Source: Gigantopelta aegis
Taxonomy: Eukaryota; Mollusca; Gastropoda; Neomphalida; Peltospiridae
NCBI RefSeq assembly: GCF_016097555.1
Contig: NC_054708.1
Location: 20,796,983-20,860,982 of the forward strand
Direction: 5' to 3'
DNA length: 64,000 nt
Position 1 is the stretch's first letter. Each line of letters starts with the position of its first letter. Position numbers and translations under genes: made by a program. Of the stretch, positions 48,037-59,776 are shown piece by piece. The notes beneath the pieces were generated by a model that saw nothing but the letters and a program-made list of their open reading frames with translations, made no database searches and had not been told where the DNA came from.

Positions 48037-51000
48037 TACCATTAAAGCACATTGATTTGTTAATCATCAGCTATTGAATGTCTAACATTTGGTAATTCTG
48101 ACATAGTCTTAAAGAGGAATCCCGCTACAGTTTTCTATTATTAGCACTATCCCACAGACAGGATAGCACATACCACGGCATTTGATATTCCAGTAGTGGT
48201 GTACTGTCTGGAACGAAAAATAGCCCAATGGGCCCACCGACGGTTATCGATCCAACACCGACCGCACTTTATCACTGGGCTACGTTCCGCCCCTTAGATG
48301 AGCGCAAAAAAAATCAAAATCAAAAAAAAATCCAAAAAAAATCAATCATTTGTTTAAAGCTCAAAATGCATTTTTAAGTTAAAAAAAACAAAACACAAAA
48401 AAAAAAAATAATAATAAAATAAATAAATAAAATGTTATTGTAAGGTAAAATCCAGTTTAATTACTACAAAATTAAGACGATCATAATAAAATTAATTGGA
48501 TACTCAGATATTGATGTTACTGTTATAAGCAAAACATATATAACCAATATATAATTTTAATAGTAAAAAAACAGGTCTTCTGTAACGGTAATCAGATAAC
48601 ATGTTACAATGGCTGCACAATAATGGACATCTCTTTTTGATTTAACAATGTCCCATTACGCGGGGCAAATCACTGTGCATTAAATATGTGGAGCACATTA
48701 CCGACATTGAGCAATTTAAAGTGACCTAGCACAGGAAACAATATTACAAAGCCCACTTCAATGCATTATTTGACTCAACGACAAAGCGATATACGTCAAA
48801 GTAAACTTCATGTTATACACTGTTGGCTGAATTCCCAGGGAATGCTAGACATGTAATACGATTCGCTGAACATGATATATCGCTTCTTTCTAATTTAATA
48901 TGCAAATCTTCATTTCCAACAGTGAAAATTGATCAATATAGACACAGGCGCGTGTGCAGGGTTTTTTTTTCAGTGTATTTTTCTGGGAAACATGACTCGA
49001 TCCATCCCCCACCCCCCACCCCCCAAACACTTCGCTCGTCGCAGTCTATAACTCCTGGCCCCCATGCGCAATTTACTTCAAAGGCGCCTGAGAGCGAGAC
49101 GTAGCCCAGTGGTAAAGCGCCCGCTCGATGCGCGGTCGGTCTGGGATCGATCCCCGTCGGTGGGCCCATTTGGCTATTTCTCGTTCCAGCCAGTCCACCA
49201 CGACTGGTATATCAAAGGCCGTGGTATGTACTACCCTGTCTGTGGGATGGTGCGTATAAAAGATCCCTTGCTGCTAGTCGAAACGAGTAGCCCATGAATT
49301 GGCGACAGCGGGTTTCCTCTCTCAATATCTGTGTGGTCCTTAACCACATGTCTGACGCCATATAACCGTAAATAAAATGTGTTGAGTACGTCGTTAAATA
49401 AAATATAACCTTCCTTCAAAGGCGCCTGCAGACATGGACACATGCAGAGAAGCATTCATTTCACAAACTAAAATCTCCAAACAAAACACCGAACATATTT
49501 CTTCTTTAATTCTTGTTTATACCAATCATTGCAGTTTTGTTTTGTTTTTAAATATATATATATATTTATATTTGAAAATTTCAGGACGATTACTGTTAGT
49601 TTTTCTTGCTGGCTCCGTTCTTCCGGTTTCACATCATTTCCCACTACTGGACCGGAAACGACGAAGTGCCCCGGATTTACCATGGGCAACACCATGCGCA
49701 CCTGCAGGGTCCTCCGGTCAAGCCCCAGGAGCCATCGTTTTCCCATTCCAACCTCCCATGAGTGATCTAGTCAACGAACTTTACATCAGATCCCAAGAGG
49801 GTCACATCTTGTCGGGAAATCTCAAGAACCATTTTGTAAGTGAGCAATAAAAGAAATATTGCATTATTTTACTGTTGTATGATAGCTAAACATTTGGTAA
49901 TTTTGACATATAGTCTCAGAGAGAAAACATACTATGATTAGTAGCAACATTTATGTTGCACACCAAAACAGCTGTAATTTGAAATGAGCGTGATGTGTTA
50001 TTAAATATTACTTTCTTGTTCTCTTCATGACTCAAACCCCCGTCCCACACATTTTGTTCGTCACAGTCTAGACCCCCCCCCCCCCCCCCCCCCCCCCCCC
50101 CGACCCCCACCCGCATAATTTCCTGCACATCCACTCGCTCTTCTCTCCTCTGGGGCCTAATTCACTAAACTCTCGTAACTTTACGATGTCGCAGTGCAAT
50201 GCAAAAATACTTGCAAAGAGGATACTTTGTTGTCTAGCAGAGCCTAAGTGACCTTTGTGAATAAAGCCCCAGGTCTCCTCTCCTTTCTTTTCTTCTCCTC
50301 GCCTTTCCTTTCCTTTCAATATACTGGTATTTGTTTTATACTGTCAATGTTCCAATATTAGAGAAGTCTTACTGTTTTGTTTTTCAGTTTGTACACAGAA
50401 TAGACTCAAGTCTGGACATTGCACAGTACCTGGAAAAAGTTCACCTCAACGGACAGCCGCTTCCTGGTCACGTGATGGACTGGAACAATAAAAACGAGGT
50501 GAGGACATTAATGGTGACCGGTCTCGGTGGTGTCGTGGTTAGGCCATCGGACAAAAGGCTGGTAGGTACTGGGTTCGCAGCCCGGCTTCCACCCAGAGCG
50601 ATTTTTAACGACGCAATGAGTAGGTGTAAGACCAATACACACACACTCTCTCTCTCTCTGCCAATAGCTGAGGTGTGGGCCCAGGACAACGTGATTGAAC
50701 CGTAATTGGATATAAGCACGAAAATAGCTTGAAATAAAATGGAAAAATAAAATGAAATAAATTGTGATACTATTTTATCAATGTCCGCGCCGTACACTAC
50801 GCAGCATTTGTTACCGCGCGGAAAAACCCCATCCCAAAATGAATAAAAGTTATACCTACTATTTGAGGCGGGCTGACGGCAATAGGTCATTTACATAAAG
50901 TGGTAATATCGCCGTTCAGTTATAACTATCCAAGTGTCCTTCTAGATCTCGAACGGCGGAATGTCAATATCTACCTGTTTGTTTGCCTCTCTATATGTGT

Positions 51001-51116
51001 TTGTCTATGTTGCTGTATCGCTTTCTTGTTCTGTGTCAATCCCTATCTCTCTCCTTTTTTCCGTTTTTATTATCTATATTTGTTCATATATATCAGTATC
51101 TCTCTGTCGATTGATT

Positions 51117-51210
<94 letters not shown>

Positions 51211-51998
51211 GAACCAATCGTGTACACTCTCACAACCGGCTGGGTGGTGTCGTGGTTACGTCAAAGGACATAAGGCTGGTAGGTACAGGGTTCGCAGCCC
51301 GGTACCCGCTCCCACCCAGAGCGAGTTTTAACGACTCGGTGGATAGGTGTAAGACCACTACAGCCTCTTCTTTCTCACTAACCACTAACCACTAACTACT
51401 AAACCACTGTCCTGGACAGACAGCACAGACAAATGAGGTGTTCTCCAAGGACAGCGTGCTTGAAGCTTAATTGGATATAAGCACGAAAATAAGTTGAAAT
51501 GAAATATGAATGAATACACTCTCACATTATCTCTATCCCTCGATTTCTCTTTCTCCACCTCCACCAAATGTCAAACTGACCGCACGAAATCAGTCATTTA
51601 AAATGTGCATTTATTTTTTATTTTTTTATATTCCTTTCGTTTCTTTTCAGACGGGTGATGTTCTAATAACAGACTTCATCAATCTATCCACTGTACTGGT
51701 CTTTCTGGAACAGATTCTGGTCGATGACCTTGAACACGAGAACAGCTCCTCGCAGACCGAGATGAAGACTCTGGAGAACAAACTGTTCAGCATCCTGTGT
51801 CAGACGGAAACCATACTGCAGACTCTCGGACTAAAGGTGCCGAGTCACGTGACCAGAGACGTCATGGACAATGCTTTGCGTGACGTCAAGAACACCGCGG
51901 ATCGTCGTAAACGAGACTACACCATGGCGAAAGACGCTGTCCATCTCATGAAGGCCAACGAAGACAACCATATAAAGATGAAAGCTGCGTACAACTGA
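44310..51998 (+). CDS. Gene B: secreted four-helix cytokine-like protein (LIF/CNTF-like), 240 aa, 4 coding exons
   Basis: Coding exons are 44310-44322, 49585-49835, 50388-50498 and 51651-51998. The first intron is phase 1 and the other two are phase 0; donors are GTAAGA, GTAAGT and GTGAGG. The joined product starts MDMLGRLLLVFLAGSV, a clear signal peptide. A furin-type RKRR site (28-31) is followed by Trp38-x-x-Pro-Cys42, then helix A (about 60-110), an AB loop with VHLNGQPLPG, helix B with FLEQ, helix C with Cys175 (SILC), and helix D after HVTRDVM. After the signal peptide there are only two cysteines, 42 and 175, placed to link the N-terminal segment to helix C as in LIF and OSM. Vertebrate LIF, CT-1 and CLCF1 have a comparable Gly-x-Pro-Phe AB-loop motif. 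The function as a secreted cytokine is inferred. Confidence 0.72.
44664..44989 (-). mobile_element. SINE family I in gene B intron 1
   Basis: Full length on the minus strand. A 45-bp direct repeat (AAAATATTATATTTCGTATT) lies beside it at 44573-44663. Confidence 0.8.
44990..46085. other. Gene B intron 1, no exon recognised; degenerate MITE-1 relative
   Basis: About 45590-45880 shows MITE-1-like pieces (TTAAATATATTTTCTTGTTT, then AGGACTGTCTCTTT). The rest is AT-rich. Confidence 0.4.
46087..46160. repeat. (TA)n microsatellite
   Basis: About 74 bp of pure TA. Confidence 0.9.
46294..46668 (+). mobile_element. SINE family III, full length
   Basis: CCGGCCTCGGTGGCGTCGTG to AAATAAAACATTTC plus TTTC. 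Confidence 0.85.
46692..47240. other. No gene recognised
   Basis: Part of gene B intron 1; one short open frame (46914-47108) has no recognisable feature. Confidence 0.35.
47247..47645. repeat. Poly(G) and (ACT)n microsatellite
   Basis: A G run at 47247-47269, then ~240 bp of ACT units (47404-47645). Confidence 0.85.
47655..47882 (-). other. Unrecognised 75-codon open frame
   Basis: Base composition is more even than in the surroundings. The product has HVTSVLDVG and a hydrophobic LRNVMLTVVMINSTIM stretch. It lies antisense in gene B intron 1. No splice partners or family were recognised, and it may be chance. Confidence 0.15.
48030..48294 (-). mobile_element. SINE family II
   Basis: Tail at a poly(T) run (48008-48030), head near 48290, diverged. 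Confidence 0.65.
48300..49090. other. No gene recognised; A-rich and AT-rich spacer
   Basis: Part of gene B intron 1. 48420-48640 shares short blocks with the degenerate MITE-like region near 45720. Confidence 0.35.
49096..49415 (+). mobile_element. SINE family I in gene B intron 1
   Basis: GACGTAGCCCAGTGGTAAAG to GTTAAATAAAATATAACC. It ends about 170 bp before coding exon 2. Confidence 0.82.
49585..49835 (+). CDS. Gene B coding exon 2 (signal peptide core, WxxPC, helix A start)
   Basis: The acceptor TTTCAG ends at 49584 and the donor GTAAGT starts at 49836. The exon begins in phase 1 (two bases complete a codon) and then runs 83 codons. It contains RLLLVFLAG, RKRRS, PWATPC and the start of helix A ending NLKNHF. 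Confidence 0.75.
50071..50101. repeat. Poly(C) tract
   Basis: About 30 C in gene B intron 2. Confidence 0.9.
50388..50498 (+). CDS. Gene B coding exon 3 (helix A end, AB loop)
   Basis: The exon encodes 37 codons between acceptor TTTTTCAG and donor GTGAGG, phase 0 at both ends. It reads FVHRIDSSLDIAQYLEKVHL, then NGQPLPG. Confidence 0.76.
50516..50745 (+). mobile_element. SINE family IV in gene B intron 3
   Basis: Head GGTCTCGGTGGTGTCGTGGT, GGGTTCGCAGCCCGG B-box region, tail GGATATAAGCACGAAAATA. Confidence 0.7.
51118..51207. repeat. (TC)n microsatellite
   Basis: About 90 bp of TC in gene B intron 3. Confidence 0.9.
51235..51510 (+). mobile_element. SINE family IV, second copy in gene B intron 3
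   Basis: Head CTGGGTGGTGTCGTGGTTAC, tail TTAATTGGATATAAGCACG. Confidence 0.7.
51651..51998 (+). CDS. Gene B coding exon 4 (helices B, C, D)
   Basis: The exon encodes 115 codons plus TGA after acceptor TTCTTTTCAG. It has TGDVLITDF, FLEQ, SILC, HVTRDVM and KRDYTMAKDA. NLS and NSS are possible N-glycosylation sites. GC content is higher than the surroundings, as expected for a real exon. Confidence 0.78.
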   Translation, partial: TGDVLITDFINLSTVLVFLEQILVDDLEHENSSSQTEMKTLENKLFSILCQTETILQTLGLKVPSHVTRDVMDNALRDVKNTADRRKRDYTMAKDAVHLMKANEDNHIKMKAAYN

Positions 51999-52948
51999 GT
52001 TGTATTGATATTTAGCAGCTTGAACGAAAACCTCCCTGTGTTCGTATGACGCAATGTTTATTACATAACAAAACATAACAAAACTAATACAGTAATAGTT
52101 AATACTGGAACATTTCGTAAAACGATCGAAAGCAACGAGAAAACATAAAATGACAACAAAAAACAAAACAAAAAACAAAACAAAAGATATACAAACCTGA
52201 CAGATTGACAGACAGCAGACATACATACTAAGCTATCTCCAAAGACGCACCCCCAATCCCCGCCCCCCCCCCAACCCCCCAAAAAAAAACAACAACAAAA
52301 AAAACAAAAACAAAAACAAAAAAAAAACAAACAACAACAAAAACAAACACCAAGTTAAAAAGTATATGATATTATCGAAGTTTATAAAGCGAGAAAATTA
52401 TGAAACCAGGAATTAAATACATTTGCGGTGGGATTGGACATCAAACAACCATTTTTAACAACGTGTGTTGTTGGTTTTGTTATGGAACAAATATTGTGTT
52501 AATGAAAGGGCTGATGTATTACTCCTATAGTGATGTGAATGGGCATTCTGATAAAATACTTTTGTAACCATTTTATAATTTACTGGGTTTAACGGTTGTA
52601 AATATATTTTAGTATTTATGATCATCATTATAATTATTATAATTATAATATCAAAGTGCCCAAAAGTATTTCCGTTGAAGGAAAATTTAACATAACGCAT
52701 GCTCAGTTATCATATTAAATGTTATTGGTGTTTTGTAAAACAGACTTTTTATGGCATTGGTTTGTAGCATTTATATTTATATATTATTTATTAACATATT
52801 TTTTGTTACGACATATATAATAGGTTGTGTTTATGTGTGTATTACGTCTATTGTAATGTGCATGGGCATTTTGATAAAATACCTTTATAATTCTTCCATT
52901 TTTGCTGGGCTAATGGTTGTAAATATATTTATTATATTAATTTTACAT

Positions 52949-53022
52949 CATCATCATCACCATCATCACAATCATCATCATCACAGTCATCATCATCGCC
53001 ATCATCATCACCACCATCATCG
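52949..53022. repeat. (ATC)n microsatellite in the gene B 3' UTR
   Basis: CATCAT and CACCAT units, inserted in the second copy of the UTR duplication. Confidence 0.85.
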
Positions 53023-53211
53023 TATCAAAATGCCAAAAAGTATTTCCGTTATTACATTAAAAGTGTCTGGTGCTTTGTGAAACTCATTTTATGGTAATGG
53101 TTTTTAGCATTTATATGTATGTACTGAATGTGTTCCTACGGTCCTATGTTTGTCTTCCAACAAGCATACTATTATTATACAATACTCAATATTTGCATTG
53201 TTTCTAAGACA

Positions 53212-53217
53212 AATAAA
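53212..53217 (+). terminator. Poly(A) signal for gene B
   Basis: AATAAA, the first canonical hexamer after the gene B stop, is followed within 30 nt by a TTGTTTTGTCTTT-type downstream element. Confidence 0.45.
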
Positions 53218-53367
53218 TATTGAAAAAATCAAAACAAATTGTTTTGTCTTTAATGGTCGCTAAAAGCTAGACAATAAAAAGAGAAAAAGAAAAATACTCC
53301 TCTGTGAAGCACAATACCAAATAACATCCGGCCAGGTCAAAGTTCGAGATGCAACTGGAGCAATTAA

Positions 53368-53745
53368 AGGGACATTCCTGAGTTTGCTGCATTGTAAGAT
53401 GTTTCCGACTAATAAAATATTTCTACAATTAAACTTACATGTTAAATATATTTTCTTGTTTAGAATATCAGTGTCTGTATATTCAATGTGTTTCTGGTCG
53501 TCTTAATAGTTGTAAGAAGCCAAAACTTAATTTTGTCTTCAAATAATTTCGTACGTACGAAAAGAACCCATTGTAGGAAATAAAATTAAATTTAACCTAG
53601 TACAAATATTAGAACGATCAGAAACACGTTTAATATACAGCCACTAATATTTTATGCAGAAAAATATATTTGATATGTCATTACAATCGTTAAAAAGTCT
53701 CCGTTAGTCGATAACATCTTAAAAATTGCAGAAAACGCAGGAATG
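53368..53745. mobile_element. MITE-1, second copy
   Basis: TTAA (53364-53367) precedes AGGGACATTCCTGAGTTTGC. The right end is decayed (GCAGGAATG) without a TTAA. Confidence 0.72.
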
Positions 53746-53749
53746 CTGC

Positions 53750-54600
53750 AAGTCTGGTTATTGTTAGTATTAGTAACATATGTGACGGTGTGTATTGAAA
53801 AACGTTTTTATCTGGGCAATAAATGTATGACATTTTATTTTATCCAATACCACGGTGTCAGGTAGCGTTGTTCTTGAAACAAGTATGGAGCACCTGTGAA
53901 ACTATAACAGTTTTGTGAGAACCTGGAGGAGTTGTTCTTCAGTTAATACTTTTGGGGAGGGTTGTAGTATTCATATTTATGGGTGATAGTTTGATTGCAA
54001 GTTGCATGATATATACCTTAACATTATCGGCTATGGAATTATATTGAGTATAGTCCAACCTCTAAAATTACCATAGTCTATAATAATTGACAAAATATTT
54101 TTCCAGAAAATATATGCTAGATTAGGGACATATAATACTGAATGCAAAAAACTAAAAACAAAACCAAACAAAAACAACAACAAAACTCGCACAAAAACAA
54201 AAACAAAAACAAAACAACGGTACATTTTGGAACAACGCATATGTGACTTGTTTGGTAAGCACCTTACGGTTAATCGCAAGGATTGTTATGATAGCTTATA
54301 ACGTACTATTAAAGTCGTTACGAGATGGCCATTTTCAAAATACAGCGTGCTTATTTACTCAAATCTTTATTATTTTCTTTTCCATGAACACAAGCACAAC
54401 AGACTTCGTATTTGTGCAAACTGTCCTTACTTAAACAATTTTTAAATAATTCTCTTTTATTTTAAAATGAGAAATACACATACCGGTACTTTTATTATGC
54501 AGTTACTTGCAATGTGTTAAATAAATCGTCAGACGTACAACATAGTAGATACGTGTAATTCATTTCCGTACCTAGCCTACACAAATTAGCAACAATATAA
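53750..54600. other. No gene recognised
   Basis: AT-rich spacer with an A/CAAAA-rich stretch near 54150-54215. Confidence 0.35.
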
Positions 54601-54608
54601 AAACAAAC

Positions 54609-55120
<512 letters not shown>

Positions 55121-55332
55121 ATCAGCCGAAATAAATCGGTTTGTGAAATTAGAATCCAATTCTAGTTGAGTTGTGTTACGTATTAAGTGTTCCTTGGACG
55201 CGCTAATTAAATTTATGGTGAGGATATTGAAAGAAGACTTTCCAAATAATAGACATAAAAATAATAATAATAATAACAAACATGTGTCGACTTTCACTGC
55301 CTCCTTCGTGCACCAACAACCCCACCCCCAAA

Positions 55333-55452
55333 ACTTTTCCTGTCCTAGACGGAAGAGCCGGTGAAAATCGACACCTGCGCCCATGACAGGCGTGTGCTAC
55401 AACAGCTTGTTCTGAATGTTCACGTTAAAACCTATGACCTGACCTGACCTTC
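55333..55452. repeat. Dispersed repeat R2, second copy
   Basis: Shares CCATGACAGGCGTG to ACCTGACCTGACCT with 19085-19205. Confidence 0.55.
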
Positions 55453-55549
55453 CAAGTGCTTCACAGCTACAAAATCAAAAACTACGGTTTCATAATCCCG
55501 AATTATTTTCCACAGCCGACTTACTGTTTGTATTTAGTGACTGGTTTGT

Positions 55550-55695
55550 CTTGTAAAGCGCTCGCTCAAAGCGCGGTCGATCCGGGATCGATCTCTGTCG
55601 GTGGGCCCGTTGGGCTATATCTCGCTCCAGCCAGTGCACCACGACTGGTATATCAAAGGCCGTGGTATGTACTACCCTGTCTGTTGGATGGTGCA
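55550..55695 (+). mobile_element. SINE family I, left part, split by solo LTR 3
   Basis: It ends at GTGCA (55691-55695), the target duplication, and resumes at 56845. Confidence 0.82.
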
Positions 55696-56844
55696 TGTGA
55701 CGGAACATTCTCTTTTTTTTTTTTCGCCTGTGGCGATGTTTAATTGTTTTAGAGGGCCGTGTGCAGTCCCAGTATGCACTTAGACTAGGTGGGCACTTTG
55801 TTACGTAATACCTCCGCGCGACGGTGGTTGAGCTGTTCCTAATACACACCCAGACCAGGTGCGGAGGCCATGTGACCAGTAGTTACGTAATACCTCCGCG
55901 AGTTCTGTTTTACGACCTGGGAATTTTAGCGATTGGCGACAGCTAGTCTGACCATCTAAGAAAAATATGCTGTCTTGGTCTCTGTGGATATATCACTTGT
56001 AGGTATTCGGTACCGCCTTGTACCCCCAGGCGATATTCGGGTTTTGTAATAAATAGATAGGATTTAGAGGTATCGGGGAGAAAGAAAAGGAAGGCCACAG
56101 GGAACGTTAGTCCGACTGGACTTGGTAAATATACTTTTCTGCTCTGTTGTATAACCTTGATGTGATTGATGTGACTTTAAATATTTTAATACTGTATTAT
56201 ACCAATATTATTTAGACAGTGTTTCCGGTAACTGACGAAGTAAATTGTAGGCTTCACTGTCTAAAATTATTAAAGCTTAACCAGTCATCCTAGAGGACCT
56301 AGGTAAACTGTAGGTTATTGTCTTTATGGTGATATGTACCAGTATTGATTCTGTATTACAAGGTTACTGAATGAATAGTTCAGGGTTAATTAAAAATTAA
56401 CCAAGTAGGAATAGAGTTGTAATTCCTTTATTAATTAAGTTCCCCTGGAAGCGTTTCTCAATTATCACACGTGTGTGTGTTGTATCACGGTGAAGTGATT
56501 AGAATATTGTGTAAACTAGACACCTAGTGATTAACTAATTAAGTGATTAGTTCTGGGTTGTTATTATTATTGTTGTTGTTAATTAATTAACTGCGGCAAA
56601 TATATTTGTCAGCTTAAGGTTAATACAGATTCCAAAGCGTATTGTGTTTTGTTGTGTTTTCTAGTGAACTAAACGTGCTATAATACATATACTTTATATA
56701 TGATCGTATCTCTGATATACCTAGAACCGAGCCACTCGGGTATACACTGCCCGATACAGAGAGATCTAATAGATATACAGTTAGGAGAGATATTTTTATA
56801 ATCGTGTTTTATTCCGTTACGGGTATTACAGGATCCCCGTGACA
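55696..56844 (+). mobile_element. Solo LTR 3, inserted in a SINE
   Basis: TGTGACGG to CCCCGTGACA, flanked by GTGCA at 55691-55695 and 56845-56849. Confidence 0.9.
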
Positions 56845-57003
56845 GTGCATATAAAAGATCCCTTGCTGCTAATCGAAAAAAGTAGCCCATGAAGTGGCGA
56901 CAGCGGGTTTCCTCTCTCATTATCTGTGTGATCCGTAACCATATGATTGACGCCATATAACCGTAAATAAAATGTGTTGAGTGCGTCGTTAAATAAAACA
57001 TTT
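56845..57003 (+). mobile_element. SINE family I, right part
   Basis: GTGCATATAAAAGATCCCTT to AAATAAAACATTTC. Confidence 0.82.
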
Positions 57004-57082
57004 CTGCTGTCAGGAATGCTCGATATTACCGATACACCGATAATCATACTATGATACAGAAAGTAAACAATTCATATTGAGA

Positions 57083-57396
57083 TACACGTAGCCCAGTGGT
57101 AAGGCGTTCGCTCAATGCGCGGTCCGTGTCCGATCCCCGTGGGTGGGCCCATTGGATTATTTCTCGTTCCAGCCAGTGCACCACGACTGGTATATCAGAG
57201 GCCGTGGTATGTACTACCCTGTCTGTGGGATGATGCATATAAAAGATCCCTTAAGCTTGCTGTTAATCGAAAAGAGTAGCCCATGAAGTGGCGACAGCGG
57301 GTTTCCTCTCTCAATATCTGTGTGGTCCTTAATCACATGTCTGACGCCATATAACCGTAAATAAAATGTGCTGAGAGTCGTTAAATAAAACATTTC
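57083..57396 (+). mobile_element. SINE family I, full length
   Basis: ACGTAGCCCAGTGGTAAGGC to AAATAAAACATTTC. Confidence 0.82.
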
Positions 57397-57399
57397 TTC

Positions 57400-58100
57400 A
57401 TTTCTTTATTGAGATACACTCTACATGTAGCAATAGAGTTGGCAATTTCCGCAAAACGATGTTTGTTTTCTTGTCTTCAATTGCTTCTATGAACTGCTAT
57501 GTTCAACAGTTAAAAGCTAGGTTCATACTTCTCTGCCGACACTGGTCGGCGGGTACTCGGCACACTCCGTCGTGATTGTGTTCATACTCAGTCCGCTTTC
57601 CTCAAGCTCGACGTTCAACAGACGAGTGCATTTCGGAATTTACACGTGCGTTTTTTTACGGCTGACAATTCAGACATGGGATATATATACACACATACAC
57701 AATGTATATTTGCACGGGTTCTATTTTTGTCATATGACAACAGATCATGTATATAACAACATGGTACTGATAGTGGGCTACCAAATTTCTATGGATATGT
57801 GAAAAACATATTATCCATAGTGTTTAATTGACTTTTGTTTTTTTAACCTACATGTAATATTTGTAAGACATGTGAATGCTTACCGACATTTTAATATACG
57901 TTTACATACCTAAATAACTTAACATGTATGCTTAATGACATAGATGTGCAAAGTTTATCATTTTAAAGGGTTTTAGGTAAGCAGTATTACATAATATTAT
58001 ACAAAAACAATTATTTATGCAGGAAAATAAGTTGTGATTGGGGTGTCAACAGTAGATTTGTCACTAACTACAATGTAGTTTCATACGAAAGGGGCTAAGA
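57400..58100. other. No gene recognised
   Basis: Spacer with a short open frame (57572-57802) lacking features. Confidence 0.35.
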
Positions 58101-58109
58101 CTGTGTGTA

Positions 58110-58195
58110 AAAATTACCAAATGTTTAACATCCAGTAGCCGATGATTAATAAATCAACGTGCTCTAATGGTGTCGTTAAACAAAACAAACTTTAG
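58110..58195 (+). mobile_element. SINE family II tail fragment
   Basis: AACATCCAGTAGCCGATGAT to GTTAAACAAAACAAAC. Confidence 0.6.
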
Positions 58196-58397
58196 CTTTA
58201 ACTTTTCGTCAAAATACCAGAACAGAACAGAACTTTATTACCCTCAGGCCGTTCCACAACGGCGTTAGAGGAACATACATAATAAATAGTATAAATGTGA
58301 AAATGGTTTACTTGGGGGATGAAATAATAACATATGATAATACATAATACATGTATTTACTTGTATATGATATTAATTGATAATAACTATAACAGTA

Positions 58398-58400
58398 GTA

Positions 58401-58437
<37 letters not shown>

Positions 58438-58501
58438 ATAATTATTAATAATAATAATAATGGTGGTAGCAGTAATGGTAGTCGTAGTAGTATAATAATA
58501 A

Positions 58502-58585
<84 letters not shown>

Positions 58586-58599
58586 CAGTATATGGTACA

Positions 58600-58636
<37 letters not shown>
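58398..58636. repeat. (TAA)n and (TAG)n microsatellite
   Basis: TAA blocks flank about 80 bp of pure TAG. Confidence 0.88.
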
Positions 58637-58639
<3 letters not shown>

Positions 58640-58830
58640 TAATAATTGTTATATAGCTAGGAAACCGTTTTGATTGTGACACCATAGCAAGATATCTCAT
58701 AATACCCACCACTACATACTACTACTCTCAGTGGTTATCTTAAAGACAGAACAACACATGCCATATTCTTTAAAATGCCAGTCGCTGAGCACTGTTTGGA
58801 ACTGGGAAGAATTCAAATGGTTTAAATTAT

Positions 58831-59205
58831 AGGCGCATACCCTAGTTTCAACCACAGAAAATGGATACTAAACTTGGTTGATCTACAAACCTGTAACACA
58901 TTTGGATATGAAGTTAAAACACAGTGAAACAAAAGTTGAAACAGAAGTTGAAACAGGGAAATACCGTTAAAAACTAAATTAGAGATTGTATCCATAGCCG
59001 TGACTTCTCAAAGGTGCGTCCGGTTTTAGCAATATGACAAATTTATTTTGAGACATTAGCAACAACTGGATGACCAGAAACATTTCGAATGTACGGACAT
59101 TACTAATTTCAACAATAAAATATAAGAAATGTCTGATTTCAATCATCAGAAATGGTTATAATAGTGAAAACTACGCCGTAGTGTTTAAAAACTAGGGTAT
59201 ATGTA
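58831..59205. mobile_element. MITE-2, degenerate third copy
   Basis: GCATACCCTAGTTTCA at the left and AAACTAGGGTATATGT at the right, with conserved CCTGTAACACATTTGG inside. Confidence 0.6.
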
Positions 59206-59592
59206 TATATGCATGTTAACCTTACCTCACATCAAATCTAGTGTTTGCTGGTAATAATTAGGGGATACAGCGTCAACATTTTAAGGAAGAAAACAAATTA
59301 TCATCCATTAAAGGCTTTTGTAGGAGATATCGCTGGCACTATAATTTGCGATATATCCTGCGATATCTCCGCAGGAGATATCGCTTCTTATAATCTTGAC
59401 TGGTCAAATTTTAATTACAAGACAATATTTTTGTTACGCCACTGTGTTTGTTTCAGCGCTAAGCCTACCATTAGTGACGTCACGCCACTGCCGTTCTGCT
59501 AGTTAACGAGTCTACCATTGACATTCAACCCACATTACTGACATTGTTTACAACTGTCGCAAATGAAAAAAATGATAATGGATGATAAAAAT

Positions 59593-59737
59593 AATACCCC
59601 CCTCGTGTCTTGTAATATCATAATTTATCAGCACTCGTTGATAAAAGTATAAAATCCTCGACAAGCCTCGGATTTCATACATTTATCAACTCGTGCTGAT
59701 AAATTGTGATATGACAAAACACTCTGGGAGTATCCTC
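59593..59737. repeat. Long imperfect hairpin
   Basis: Arms of about 60 bp, with ATCATAATTTATCAGCACTC opposite its complement, around a short loop near 59657-59668. Confidence 0.7.
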
Positions 59738-59776
59738 CATTTCAGCTTTGACGATCAATACTACATGTATGTAAGC

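Larger units (their letters stand above)
51999..53235 (+). other. Gene B 3' UTR with AU-rich elements and internal duplication
   Basis: The first AATAAA after the stop is at 53212-53217, followed by a T/G-rich stretch, giving a UTR of about 1.2 kb. AUUUA pentamers occur at 52769, 52775 and 52786 and again near 52610, 52925 and 53107. Two related segments, about 52530-52785 and 52856-53118, form an imperfect tandem duplication. A-rich and (ATC)n tracts lie inside. Confidence 0.5.

Noticed and set aside
49434..49584. Gene B exon 2 extended upstream to an in-frame ATG at 49434
   Set aside because: The acceptor TTTCAG at 49584 and the phase shared with gene C support splicing from a leader exon. 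The extension would bury the signal peptide inside the protein.
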